Shown here: positions 30,701-35,959 of the stretch, one piece after another
Numbering within the stretch: the stretch's first letter is position 1
Layout: each line of letters opens with the position of its first letter
Assembly (NCBI RefSeq): GCF_003431825.1
Contig: NZ_CP020083.1
Span: 1,588,501 to 1,652,500, forward strand
Length of the DNA stretch: 64,000 bases
Source: Blastomonas fulva
GTDB taxonomy: Bacteria > Pseudomonadota > Alphaproteobacteria > Sphingomonadales > Sphingomonadaceae
Direction of reading: 5' to 3'
Translations under genes and position numbers: made by a program
Notes under the pieces: generated by a model
Seen by the model: the letters and a program-made list of their open reading frames with translations, nothing else
Databases searched by the model: none
What the model was told of the DNA's origin: nothing

Positions 30701-33700
30701 CGCCTCGGGCGGCGCTGCGGCGAACTACGATTTCAGTTATGTGCCGGGCACGCTGACCATCACGCGTGCGCTGCTCACTGTCACTGCCAATGACGCGACC
30801 CGCGAATACGGCCTCGCGAACCCAACGTTTACCGGCAACATCACCGGCTTCCGCAACTCCGACACCGCCAGCGTCGTATCCGGTCTCGTCTACGGCAGCG
30901 CCGCCACGATCGCGTCGAACGTCGGAACGTTCGCGATCACCGGCAGTGGCGCCACCGCGACGAACTACGACTTCTCCTACGTACCCGGCACGCTGACGAT
31001 CACGCGCGCCTTGCTCACCGTCACCGCGAATGATGCGACCCGCGAGTATGGCCTGGCTGATCCTGCCTTTACCGGCAGCATAACCGGCTTCCGCAATGGC
31101 GACACGGCCAGCGTGATCTCGGGCCTGACCTATGGCAGCACGGCCGTGCTGAACTCGGGGATCGGCACGTACAGCATCGCTGGTTCAGGCGCGACATCGA
31201 CCAATTACGATTTCAGCTATGTGCCCGGCACGCTGACCATCACGCGGGCCTTGCTCACCGTTACGGCCAATGATGCAAGCCGCGAGTATGGGCTCGCCAA
31301 CCCGACGTTCACCGGATCGATCAGCGGCCTGCGCGCGGGGGATACCGCGAGCGTTGTCAGCGGGCTCGTTTACGGCACTACGGCGACAACCGCCTCCAAC
31401 GTCGGAACGTTCGCGATCACGGCCTCGGGCGGCGCAGCGAGCAACTACGACTTCTCGTATGTTCCGGGTACGCTCACGATTACCCGCGCCCTGCTCACCG
31501 TCGCCGCAAATGATGCGACGCGCGAGTACGGCCTCGCCAACCCCACGTTCACCGGCAACATCACCGGCTTCCGCAACTCCGACACCGCCAGCGTCGTATC
31601 CGGCCTCGTCTACGGCAGCGCCGCCACGATCGCGTCGAACGTCGGAACGTTCGCGATCACCGGCAGTGGCGCCACCGCGACGAACTACGACTTCTCCTAC
31701 GTACCCGGCACGCTGACGATCACGCGCGCCTTGCTCACCGTCACCGCGAATGATGCGACCCGCGAGTATGGCCTGGCTGATCCTGCCTTTACCGGCAGCA
31801 TAACCGGCTTCCGCAATGGCGACACGGCCAGCGTGATCTCGGGCCTGACCTATGGCAGCACGGCCGTGCTGAACTCGGGGATCGGCACGTACAGCATCGC
31901 TGGTTCAGGCGCGACATCGACCAATTACGATTTCAGCTATGTGCCCGGCACGCTGACCATCACGCGGGCCTTGCTCACCGTTACGGCCAATGATGCAAGC
32001 CGCGAGTATGGGCTCGCCAACCCGACGTTCACCGGATCGATCAGCGGCCTGCGCGCTGGCGATACCGCGAGCGTCGTCAGTGGGCTCGTCTATGGCACCA
32101 CGGCAACAACCGCCTCCAATGTTGGCACGTTCGCGATCACGGCCTCGGGCGGCGCAGCGAGCAACTACGACTTCTCGTATGTTCCGGGTACGCTCACGAT
32201 TACCCGCGCCCTGCTCACCGTCACCGCAAATGATGCGACGCGCGAGTACGGCCTCGCCAACCCCGCGTTCACGGGCAGCATTACCGGCTTCCGCAACAGC
32301 GACGACGACAGCGTGATCTCGGGGCTGGTATACGGAAGCGCCGCCACGATCACGTCGAACGTCGGAAGCTTCGCGATCACCGGATCGGGTGCGAGCGCGA
32401 CGAACTACGACTTCAGCTATGTTCCGGGCACCCTCACCATTACCCGCGCGCTGCTGACCGTAACCGCCAACGACGCAGCACGCGAATATGGTCTCGCGAA
32501 CCCGACGTTCACCGGCAGCATCACCGGGTTCCGCAACGGCGACACGGCCAGCGTCGTCAGCGGCCTGACCTTTGGGAGCACGGCTGTGCTCAACTCGGGT
32601 ATCGGCACGTACAGCATCATTGGCTCGGGCGCGACATCGACCAATTACGATTTCAGCTATGTGCCCGGCACGCTGACGATTACGCGGGCCTTGCTCACCG
32701 TTACGGCCAATGATGCAAGCCGCGAGTATGGGCTCGCCAACCCGACGTTCACCGGCTCGATCAGCGGCCTGCGCGCTGGCGATACCGCGAGCGTGGTCAG
32801 CGGGCTCGTTTACGGCACTACGGCGACAACCGCCTCCAACGTCGGAACGTTCGCGATCACGGCCTCGGGCGGCGCTGCGGCGAACTATGACTTCAGCTAC
32901 GTGCCGGGCACGCTCACGATCACGCGCGCCCTGCTCACCGTCACCGCGAATGATGCGACGCGCGAGTACGGCCTCGCCAACCCCACGTTCACCGGCAACA
33001 TCACCGGCTTCCGCAACTCCGACACCGCCAGCGTCGTATCCGGCCTCGTCTACGGCAGCGCAGCGACGATCGCCTCGAACGTCGGAACGTTCGCGATTAC
33101 CGGCTCGGGTGCCACCGCGACCAATTACGACTTCTCGTACGTTCCGGGCACGCTGACGATCACCCGCGCGCTGCTGACAGTCACCGCGAACGACGCCACG
33201 CGCGAATATGGCCTCGCGAACCCGGCCTTTACCGGATCGGTCACAGGTTTCCGCAATTCGGACACCGCCAGCGTCATCAGCGGGCTGGTCTATGGCTCGG
33301 TCGCCGCAATCGGCAGCGATGCCGGGGCTTATGCGATCACCGGATCGGGTGCGAGTGCGACGAACTACGACTTTGCCTATGTCCCCGGCACGCTCACGAT
33401 CACCAGGGCGCTGCTCACCGTGACGGCCAACAATGCCACGCGCGCGTACGGGCTTGCCAACCCGGCGTTCACCGGCAGCATCTCGGGCCTGCGCAGCGGC
33501 GACAGCGCGAGCGTTGCAGCGGGCCTTGTTTTCGGTTCCGTCGCCACGACCGGCTCCGACGTCGGCAGCTATGCAATCACCGGCAGTGGCGCCACCGCGA
33601 TCAATTATGACTTCGCCTATGTTCCGGGAACGCTGACGATCACGCGCGCGCTGCTCACAGTCACCGCCAATGACGCGACGCGCGAATATGGCCTGGCCAA

Positions 33701-35390
33701 CCCGGCCTTCACCGGATCGATCAGCGGCCTGCGTGCGGGCGATACCGCAGGCGTGGTCAGCGGCCTCGTCTATGGCAGCGCGGCGACAGTCGCATCGAAC
33801 GTCGGCACCTTCGCGATCACGGGTTCCGGTGCCACCGCGACCAATTACGACTTTGCCTATGTTCCCGGCACGCTGACGATCACCAGAGCGCTGCTGACCA
33901 TCAGCGCGGACCACAAGAGCCGCGAATATGGCCTGGCCAATCCGGCGCTGACCAGCACGATTGTCGGCTTGCGCAATGGCGATACCGCATCGGTTGTCAG
34001 CGGACTGTTGCTGGCGACCGGCGCCACCCTGGGATCGGGCGTCGGCAGCTATGCCATCGGTATTTCGGGGGGCAGCGCGCTCAATTATGACTTTGCCTAT
34101 GTCCCCGGCAGCCTGACGATCACGCCCGCGCCGCTGAGCGTGACCATCGACAGCAAGACCCGGGTCTATGGCACGGCCAATCCGGTGCTGACCGCCAGCA
34201 TCTCGGGGCTGCGCAATGGCGATACCGATGCGGTTGTCTCCGGCCTCAGGTTGCGCACCGGCGCGATTGCTCGCAGCGATGTCGGCGACTATCTGATCAC
34301 CGGTTCCGGGGCGGTCGCCGCCAACTACCGGTTCGATTACGTGCCCGGCACGCTGACGATCACCAAGGCGCTGCTGCAGGTCCGCGTCAACAATGCCAGC
34401 CGTGAATACGGTCTCGCCAACCCCGAATTCAGCGCGTCGATCACGGGCTTCCGCAACGGCGACCGCGCCAATGTGGTGAGCGGGCTGGTGTTCGGCACCC
34501 CCGCCACGATCGGCTCCGATATCGGCTCCTATGCCATCACCGCATCGGGAGCATCGGCGCTCAATTACGACTTTGTCTATACGCCGGGGCGGCTGACCAT
34601 CGATCAGGCACGGCTGCTGATCACCGCCAACAATGTGGTGATGCATCAGGGCAATGGTGATCCGGTGCTGACCGTGAGCTATTCGGGGCTGCGCAACGGG
34701 GATACCGGGGACGTCGTCACCGGCCTGGTGCTGCGCTCCACCGGCGGTGGCACCGCAGCCCCCGGGCAGTATGTCATCAACGCCTCGCGCGGGACCGCGC
34801 GCAACTACCAGATCACCTATCGCCCCGGGGTGATGACCGTGCTGCCGCCGATCGTGCCGCCTGCGCAGGACCCGCCGGGCACCGGTGGCGGCCCCAATCC
34901 GCCAGCCGCCAATCCTCCGGCTGCCAATCCCCCTGCCGGTACCCCGCCAGCGGGCACCCCGCCAGCGGGTGCACCGCCTGCAGGCACTCCGCCCGTCACC
35001 GATCCGCCGGGCACATCGGCGCCGGTGACGCCGCCGCCGCCCGGCGGGGGCACGAGCGTCGCTGATCCGGTGGCCGTGGCCCCGGTCGGCACGGCCGCTC
35101 CCTCTCAGCCGCCATCGGCAACGCCTGTCGCGGCGCCGATTGCCGTCATCACCATGCCCGGCCAGGGCAGCGTCAGCGTCCCGGTTCCGCCTGACAGCAC
35201 CGCGCCGCTGCAGGTCCTGCAGGGGCTGGCTGCAACGCTGCCGGTGCTGATGGCGCCCCAAACCCGTCCGGTGGACGCAGCAGCGCCTGGCACCCCGTCG
35301 CGCGACGGTGGACAGCGCACCGGCTGTACGTATATCAGCCTGTGCTCTGCTGCGCCGACGCCCCTTTGGACCTTCCAGCCAGCCCAATGA
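15786..35390 (+). CDS. giant two-partner secretion exoprotein (TpsA), 6,534 residues
   Basis: A single uninterrupted 19.6-kb frame. The ATG at 15786 overlaps the tpsB stop (ATGA). Order of parts: a signal peptide, cleaved near residue 38 (VTTQTALA); a filamentous-haemagglutinin-type TPS secretion domain at about 39-280, with INGNGIVFG in the position of the NPNGI motif; more beta-helix-like sequence to LLDPKNIIIAD at about 609; 42 FG-GAP-like repeats at about 654-3629; a short haemagglutinin-like block with LQANNDITV at about 3665; a divergent MBG-like unit from 27396; 30 exact 80-residue MBG (YGX-type) domains at 3956-6355; a Pro/Gly-rich linker; and a tail with Cys6514 and Cys6520. I saw no other cysteine in the mature chain. 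Likely a very long surface adhesin. Copy number could be affected by assembly of the repeats. Confidence 0.92.
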   Translation: MTIIRTPEQRARHWANWQIALRTGVAGLAIVTTQTALANPSGGNVVAGNATINGQGTDRVRIDQSSDRVIINWDNFSIGSGQGVDFRQPGARSIALNRVTGPEISQIMGELTANGQVYLINGNGIVFGKDARVDVAGLVATSADIGNAAFMAGGTLRFGTPGRLGARVINHGTITVRDAGVAAFVAPQVANHGIITAHMGKIAFGGAQAFTLDLHGDNLIRFQVGDAVTRLDDKGALVDIGGVVDARGGSLLITASAARDLVNQSVRIGTPQAASMEVGADGKVSLVAAKMTITAPGDVQVGRNVAMDLSSATNAVVTGARPAKGSATSNIGWANVIDGDASAAPGTAMAASGTGGTLTITAARTILDGTINLDGGKAGGTAHITGSEFLSFGSILSASGAEAGGNIHLDAGGFSLAGRITVNAGLGKGGNVDIHTTRRAIDTGDAFIDASGLHGGTIRYTSDQQIISSGKFRASGSHGFGGSIDVSAPRLDLFSAQFYAQGGIRGGRVRLGGEFQGGKGLSADELPNARTLVATDAVTIDVSAIGMRGNAGEIVVWSDEKTTFLGSAIARGGMVGGVGGQIEISGKETLVYRGTVETARDGQRGGKLLLDPKNIIIADGSNAPSQYGLVLQAFASSFPGPVAPLPGVDFGDLFGFGVSLDGDRLAVGAPGDDGADGSLTNVGAVYLFTFADTSFAAPVLSAVVGSGYTGGRNLSVGGLEAGDQFGFSVSLTGTRLAVGAPFDDGLNNAAPDSGAVYLFSFLDLAFNASSTLGVLGAGYGGTASLDVVNVEAGDRFGTSVSLDRVGNRLAVGASHDDGGSNTATDSGAVYLFSFTDAQFSDPAVESIIGFNYSGGKNLSVGQLVTDDLFGYSVSLEGTQLAIGAPGDDGDSGSATDAGAVYLVSFADAAFNSPLVEGIIGSGYLGSKDFNVPGFSEDRLGDSVSLNGNRLAVGAPFNDGVSAGLFNNGAVYLFTFADTSFSSPGLAAIIGGDHGSLGGRNLSIPQLSFNDNFGKVSLDGNRLVVGAPRDEGRNNNLGNAGAAYLFTFEDDAFNTGRQVGILGAGYFDFSGLSLLGTGLEEQDNFGTAVSLDGSRLAVGARFDDGAGNARIDSGAVYLFTFGDAQFSAPVLQSIIGSGYSGGKNISVGRLEADDLFGSSVSLDGLRLAVGAIGDDGTTIFQGDAGAVYLFTFEDASFTGGGLARLLNFESFSGGGINASSSFFGSAVALDGNVIAVGAQGDPGFGGFDFEAGAVHIFDLGDPMFAATPQLLTTLGQSYSSGAGVSVVGLEAGDRFGTAVSLDGLRLAVGAPNDAGALTPITNAGAVYLFTFTLSDYSDATLAATLGTGYTGGNNFDTGSGPLEFFGQSVALQGLQLAVGAIGDAGASGLEPGSGAVYLFSFADSAFTNPVEEGRIGAGYLGSKDYSLNLSDSDGGFFFGSAVSLDSGRLVVGAATSSGRNSSAAGSGAVYLFTFGDPASFFDARLVDVLGSGYQGFSNYTVPGLSDGTIHQFGTSVALDGLRLAVGSAETPDTTGGLNTGAVYLFSFADDAFGAPLLEGIIGLGYSGGKNVSVATLDSGDRFGEAVSLRGNRLAVGASLDDGVSNTVTDAGAVYLFTFADALFSGGTLQATIGADYVGGNNLSPANINTGDSFGASVSLDGTRLAVGAPQDGGDDDPFTNVGAVYLFTFADTQFTGGALAAIVGSGYGGGNNLSIGALAGGNQDRFGSGVALQGTRLLVGTPGDDGNANSLGDSGAVYVIDFATTAFTGGTVSALIGSGYTGGTNVDVTALSLGDRFGSSVAIDGQKIAVGAVLDNGAGGAVPLSGAAYLFTDIAGTYTLAQRIGAGYTGAGNLSLGGLDGEDRFGSGVALSGNRLVVGAPEDSGVFNTSGGLGAVYLFTFSDDAFNNLALAGTVGVGYGPQQNLSVGQATDAEFGSAVALSGTRLAIGSPFDRGFSGDSLGLGAVFLVTFNDEFFSAPQLRGIIGEGYTGAGNFDVSVLDMEDSFGSALAIDGLRLAIGAPLDDGFNNATTDSGAVYLFTFANTAFGSPVLEARMGAGYTGFKNVDVAGLEAGDQFGSSVTLRGNQLAVGAQADDGFNNLASDSGAAYLFTFTSSIFNNGTLEGIGGVGYTGGKNFSVAGLAAGDFFGSALAFTDSGEGLAIGASQDDGDGDSNGNSGAVYLFDFADTVFSSALQLATIGSGYSGPNDLSIATLGTNANFGAALAVSGSKLVVGTPGDFGVSGGGVDVGAAYLFTFTTPDLDGASLSGRITAGSIDASNLLIDGLNTDGNRLGSSVALDGNRMVLGAAGNAGNISTPSAGAVYLFTFSDDVYNDLVQAGTLGSGYAMGRPASLAAQGIGPEERFGAAVSLDGLRLAIGASDDNGASSLKPLSGAVYLLSFADLAFGAPVLEAVIGSGYGGGKNLSVAGLDASDFFGSAVSLRGTQLAVGASGDDGAANSAADAGAVYLFSFADLAFGGAEQRSILGQGYAGGSNLGVAGLAAGDGFGSSLSLDQQLGRFRLAVGAPNDDGQIDDRADIGAIYVFSFVDDLFNAPAVAVRIGRYSTGLDVDISGGDQGLRPGDNFGSAVGLSGLRLAGGAAGNNGLGNAAADSGAVYLLTFADADFGGVNLRGIIGRDYDTPGSAFNIATLDTFDGFGGALSLDGNRLAVGARGDDGFTNGLPDPGAVYLFSFADGSFGGAVREATIGSGYTGGKTIAVPLDAFDLFGTSVSLDGNRMAVGTRQDDGPGNTQTDTGAVYLFTFDDAQFGGGLLKGSIGAGYRSSVGLDLAASVTPTVVQVGSGDSFGTAVSLDGNRLAIGAPDDDGSIDGLGDSGAVYLFTFADANFGGATLQATIGHGYVGGKNLWPTEIGAGDQFGFAVSLDGNRLAVGAPRDDGASDAQSNAGAVYLFSFTDPQFGGGLLEGIAGIGYTGGKNLSVADLEADDRFGSSVSLDGNRMAVGAIGDDGSLNPPTSGREIGAVYLFSFAGAEFQSGSLQAIFGLGFEGVVNDRDILLDDGDAFGWSVSLDGTRLAVGARGDDGNSNGLSDSGAVYLFTFDDLDFNGGLQRGIVGASYSGPGDVDTVLTPFGFASGSFFGTSVSLDGNRLAIGGPGINSGASSPPNSGAVYLLTFTDSIFGGGSIAEILARGADNFGANLDFDVELEDADAFGTSVSLDGNRLVVGARGDDGFGNGAASTDSGAVYLFTFADTDFSGAQLRGTIGAGYTRGLGTPVAGVGEFDAFGTSVSLDGQRLAIGVPGDAGFGNSLTESGAVYLFTFVTTDFEFPILEGVIGSDYTGGKNLSVPELRAGARFGSSVSLSNLTLAVGATGDRGFDDDAPGAGAVYLFGFDDDTFNAPSQLAIIGKDYALGANFNLALDNDDLFGWSVSLDSDRLAVGATGDDGDANGTQETGAVYLFDVAAGVPGLIGTIGRGYTLGANVDTSAFAGVGDSLGSAVALNGTRLAVGAFFEDGSGDSANMAGAVYLFTFADTAFDGGTLAGTIGVGYDLTLPTSTANELLGSALSLEGNVLAIGAYGDSGFADDRPQAGAVYLISFADAAFANPSLSAIFGRGYTGGSNVAVAGLDANDLFGNGVSMNAGRLVVGASGDDGPENQIINSGAVYFFDLDGVSPDALGLGFGDTPGADVTITPTALVDILAGGTAVELQANNDITVGSAILVSAGGAGGNLTFRAGRSILINAGITTDGGNFTAVANEFLSGGVVDGFRDPGDAVITFGPGAFIDAGSGFASLRIVAGDDKSFFDSGAMTIGSITASSIVLQNLGVTGNRAVTLDADALLTASATGDAVLIESDIFTNSAGAGVFNLTGGGRFLIYSNDYDVIDRGGLVGNNLYNNVSPSGFAGNLFIFARQPVLTFTADDATRTYGQAPPGYSFSFSGLVNGDSDTYAFSGAPNLFDTLSAGSGAGIDTIFIDQGTLLSDVGYDFDFVNGALTTLRALLTVTANDATRTYGDSNPMFTASFSGFVNGDDASVVSGLNFTTLADEFSDVGTYSISPFEAFAANYDFDYIPGTLTITKALLTVTADSATRGYGLANPAFTGSITGFRNSDDDSVISGLVYGSAATITSNVGSFAITGSGASATNYDFSYVPGTLTITRALLTVTADNATREYGLANPTFTGSITGFRNSDTASVVSGLTFGSTAVLNSGIGTYSIIGSGATSTNYNFSYVPGTLTITRALLTVTANDASREYGLANPTFTGSISGLRAGDTASVVSGLVYGTTATVASNVGTFAITASGGAAANYDFSYVPGTLTITRALLTVTANDATREYGLANPTFTGNITGFRNSDTASVVSGLVYGSAATIASNVGTFAITGSGASATNYDFAYVPGTLTITRALLTVTANDATREYGLADPAFTGSITGFRNGDTASVISGLTYGSTAVLNSGIGTYSIIGSGATSTNYNFSYVPGTLTITRALLTVTANDATREYGLANPTFTGSISGLHAGDTASVVSGLVYGTTATVASNVGTFAITASGGAAANYDFSYVPGTLTITRALLTVTANDATREYGLANPTFTGNIIGFRNSDTASVVSGLVYGSAATIASNVGTFAITGSGATATNYDFSYVPGTLTITRALLTVTANDATREYGLANPAFTGSISGFRNGDTASVISGLTYGSTAVLNSGIGTYSIAGSGATSTNYNFSYVPGTLTITRALLTVTANDATREYGLANPTFTGSISGLRAGDTASVVSGLVYGTTATVASNVGTFAITASGGAAANYDFSYVPGTLTITRALLTVTANDATREYGLANPTFTGNITGFRNSDTASVVSGLVYGSAATIASNVGTFAITGSGATATNYDFSYVPGTLTITRALLTVTANDATREYGLANPAFTGSISGFRNGDTASVISGLTYGSTAVLNSGIGTYSIAGSGATSTNYNFSYVPGTLTITRALLTVTANDATREYGLANPTFTGSISGLRAGDTASVVSGLVYGTTATVASNVGTFAITASGGAAANYDFSYVPGTLTITRALLTVTANDATREYGLANPTFTGNITGFRNSDTASVVSGLVYGSAATIASNVGTFAITGSGATATNYDFSYVPGTLTITRALLTVTANDATREYGLADPAFTGSITGFRNGDTASVISGLTYGSTAVLNSGIGTYSIAGSGATSTNYDFSYVPGTLTITRALLTVTANDASREYGLANPTFTGSISGLRAGDTASVVSGLVYGTTATTASNVGTFAITASGGAASNYDFSYVPGTLTITRALLTVAANDATREYGLANPTFTGNITGFRNSDTASVVSGLVYGSAATIASNVGTFAITGSGATATNYDFSYVPGTLTITRALLTVTANDATREYGLADPAFTGSITGFRNGDTASVISGLTYGSTAVLNSGIGTYSIAGSGATSTNYDFSYVPGTLTITRALLTVTANDASREYGLANPTFTGSISGLRAGDTASVVSGLVYGTTATTASNVGTFAITASGGAASNYDFSYVPGTLTITRALLTVTANDATREYGLANPAFTGSITGFRNSDDDSVISGLVYGSAATITSNVGSFAITGSGASATNYDFSYVPGTLTITRALLTVTANDAAREYGLANPTFTGSITGFRNGDTASVVSGLTFGSTAVLNSGIGTYSIIGSGATSTNYDFSYVPGTLTITRALLTVTANDASREYGLANPTFTGSISGLRAGDTASVVSGLVYGTTATTASNVGTFAITASGGAAANYDFSYVPGTLTITRALLTVTANDATREYGLANPTFTGNITGFRNSDTASVVSGLVYGSAATIASNVGTFAITGSGATATNYDFSYVPGTLTITRALLTVTANDATREYGLANPAFTGSVTGFRNSDTASVISGLVYGSVAAIGSDAGAYAITGSGASATNYDFAYVPGTLTITRALLTVTANNATRAYGLANPAFTGSISGLRSGDSASVAAGLVFGSVATTGSDVGSYAITGSGATAINYDFAYVPGTLTITRALLTVTANDATREYGLANPAFTGSISGLRAGDTAGVVSGLVYGSAATVASNVGTFAITGSGATATNYDFAYVPGTLTITRALLTISADHKSREYGLANPALTSTIVGLRNGDTASVVSGLLLATGATLGSGVGSYAIGISGGSALNYDFAYVPGSLTITPAPLSVTIDSKTRVYGTANPVLTASISGLRNGDTDAVVSGLRLRTGAIARSDVGDYLITGSGAVAANYRFDYVPGTLTITKALLQVRVNNASREYGLANPEFSASITGFRNGDRANVVSGLVFGTPATIGSDIGSYAITASGASALNYDFVYTPGRLTIDQARLLITANNVVMHQGNGDPVLTVSYSGLRNGDTGDVVTGLVLRSTGGGTAAPGQYVINASRGTARNYQITYRPGVMTVLPPIVPPAQDPPGTGGGPNPPAANPPAANPPAGTPPAGTPPAGAPPAGTPPVTDPPGTSAPVTPPPPGGGTSVADPVAVAPVGTAAPSQPPSATPVAAPIAVITMPGQGSVSVPVPPDSTAPLQVLQGLAATLPVLMAPQTRPVDAAAPGTPSRDGGQRTGCTYISLCSAAPTPLWTFQPAQ
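17745..26670 (+). repeat. 42 tandem FG-GAP-like repeats within TpsA
   Basis: Each unit of about 71 residues has the order FG-x-SVSLDGNRLAVGAPGDDG, then GAVYLFTFAD-x-x-F, then an IGSGYTGGKNLSV-like strand and an acidic D-x-FG end. Reading each GAVYLF-like core (first at 17837, last at 26643) gives 42 copies. Spacing varies from about 200 to 237 bp, with many substitutions, so the array is old compared with the MBG array. The pattern fits FG-GAP beta-propeller blades, and the DDG/DxG loops could bind calcium. Confidence 0.85.
27651..34850 (+). repeat. 30 tandem 240-bp MBG-domain repeats within TpsA
   Basis: Thirty units start every 240 bp from 27651 to 34611 with no insertion or deletion. The consensus has LLTVTANDATREYGLANP, TGFRNGDTASVVSGL, an S/T-rich middle, NYDFSYVPGTLTITRA. 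The YG near the start matches the YGX type of MBG domain. Copy 1 and copies 24-30 are divergent; copies 2-23 are nearly identical. A longer, more divergent 85-residue unit precedes the array at 27396-27650. Confidence 0.92.
28131..33170 (+). repeat. 720-bp higher-order (ABC) repeat inside the MBG array
   Basis: Copies 3-23 follow a three-domain order. A carries GSTAVLNSGIGTYSI, B carries SGLRAGD and FAITASGGAA, and C carries GNITGFRNSD and YGSAATIASNVG. The order repeats seven times over 5,040 bp. In the sixth triplet the C position (copy 20, 32211) holds a unit of the copy-2 type (GFRNSDDDSVISGL). Confidence 0.85.
34851..35100 (+). repeat. Pro/Gly/Ala-rich linker of TpsA
   Basis: Residues about 6356-6439 are low complexity, with short repeats of PPAANPPA, PPAGTPPAG and PPPPGGG type. 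It separates the MBG stalk from the C-terminal tail and is probably a flexible or wall-spanning segment. Confidence 0.7.
35325..35390 (+). other. candidate C-terminal disulfide anchor of TpsA
   Basis: Cys6514 and Cys6520 lie in GCTYISLCS, 14-20 residues from the C-terminus. In HMW1-type exoproteins a disulfide loop in the last residues keeps the adhesin tethered in its TpsB pore. The similar placement and an otherwise cysteine-free chain suggest the same device here. Confidence 0.5.
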
Positions 35391-35405
35391 AGAAAGATTG
35401 ATCCG

Positions 35406-35945
35406 ATGCACGTCATGCTTCGCACCCTTGCCGCTGTTGCACCCGCCCTGCTGATCTGCGCGCCGCTGGCCGCCCAGACCGCGGCGCCTGCTGCTCCGGC
35501 CACTCAGCCGATCACGCCCAAGAAGGTCGCCGATGGTGCCAAGCCATGGACCACCGGGTGCAAGGGCACGGGCGAAGCGGAAATCTGCGATACCGTCCAG
35601 TCGCTGATCGATGAGGCCAATGGCAAGGAAGTGATCCGTGTGGCCATCGCCAAGCAGAAATCCTCGGGCAAGACCGGGCTGCTGGTCAAGGTTCCGCTGG
35701 GCGTCCGTCTGGATACCGGCGCTTTGATGCAGATCGATGGCGATCAGGCCAAGGGCATCGACAAGATCGTGTTCAGCCGCTGCCTGCCCGAAGGCTGCAT
35801 CGGCGAGAAGCCGCTGGCACCGGCCGATATCGATCACCTCAAGAAGGCCCAGAAGCTCGAGTTGGTCTTCCTCGATCTGGAAGGCAAGCCGATCGTGATC
35901 AGCGTTGTCGCGACCGGGCTGGGTGCAGCGCTGGCGACCTTCTGA
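35406..35945 (+). CDS. invasion-associated locus B (IalB) family periplasmic protein
   Basis: A 179-residue secreted protein. A signal peptide ([20 protein letters not shown]) is followed by an Ala/Pro stretch and an IalB-type domain with two closely spaced cysteine pairs ([13 protein letters not shown] and [11 protein letters not shown]). IalB-family proteins are small periplasmic or membrane-associated proteins found widely in Alphaproteobacteria; their biochemical role is unclear. It starts 15 bp after the tpsA stop with GAAGAAAGA as ribosome-binding site, so it is very likely the third gene of the secretion operon. It might assist folding or disulfide formation of the exoprotein tail; that is inference. 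Confidence 0.82.
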   Translation: MHVMLRTLAAVAPALLICAPLAAQTAAPAAPATQPITPKKVADGAKPWTTGCKGTGEAEICDTVQSLIDEANGKEVIRVAIAKQKSSGKTGLLVKVPLGVRLDTGALMQIDGDQAKGIDKIVFSRCLPEGCIGEKPLAPADIDHLKKAQKLELVFLDLEGKPIVISVVATGLGAALATF

Positions 35946-35959
35946 CAAGCACGCCGATC

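Noticed and set aside
27651..34850. Possible CRISPR array or satellite DNA because of regular repeats
   Set aside because: The 240-bp unit is translated in one frame with conserved protein motifs, there are no unique spacers between short direct repeats, and substitutions are biased to synonymous positions. It is a coding domain array.
31905..35948. A 1,347-codon open frame on the minus strand opposite the MBG array
   Set aside because: It is a mirror of the high-GC coding bias and repeats of tpsA. Its translation is Arg/Gly/Ala-rich, and it has no start context or recognisable domain. Long antisense frames of the same kind also occur at 27507-29174 and 16713-18371.
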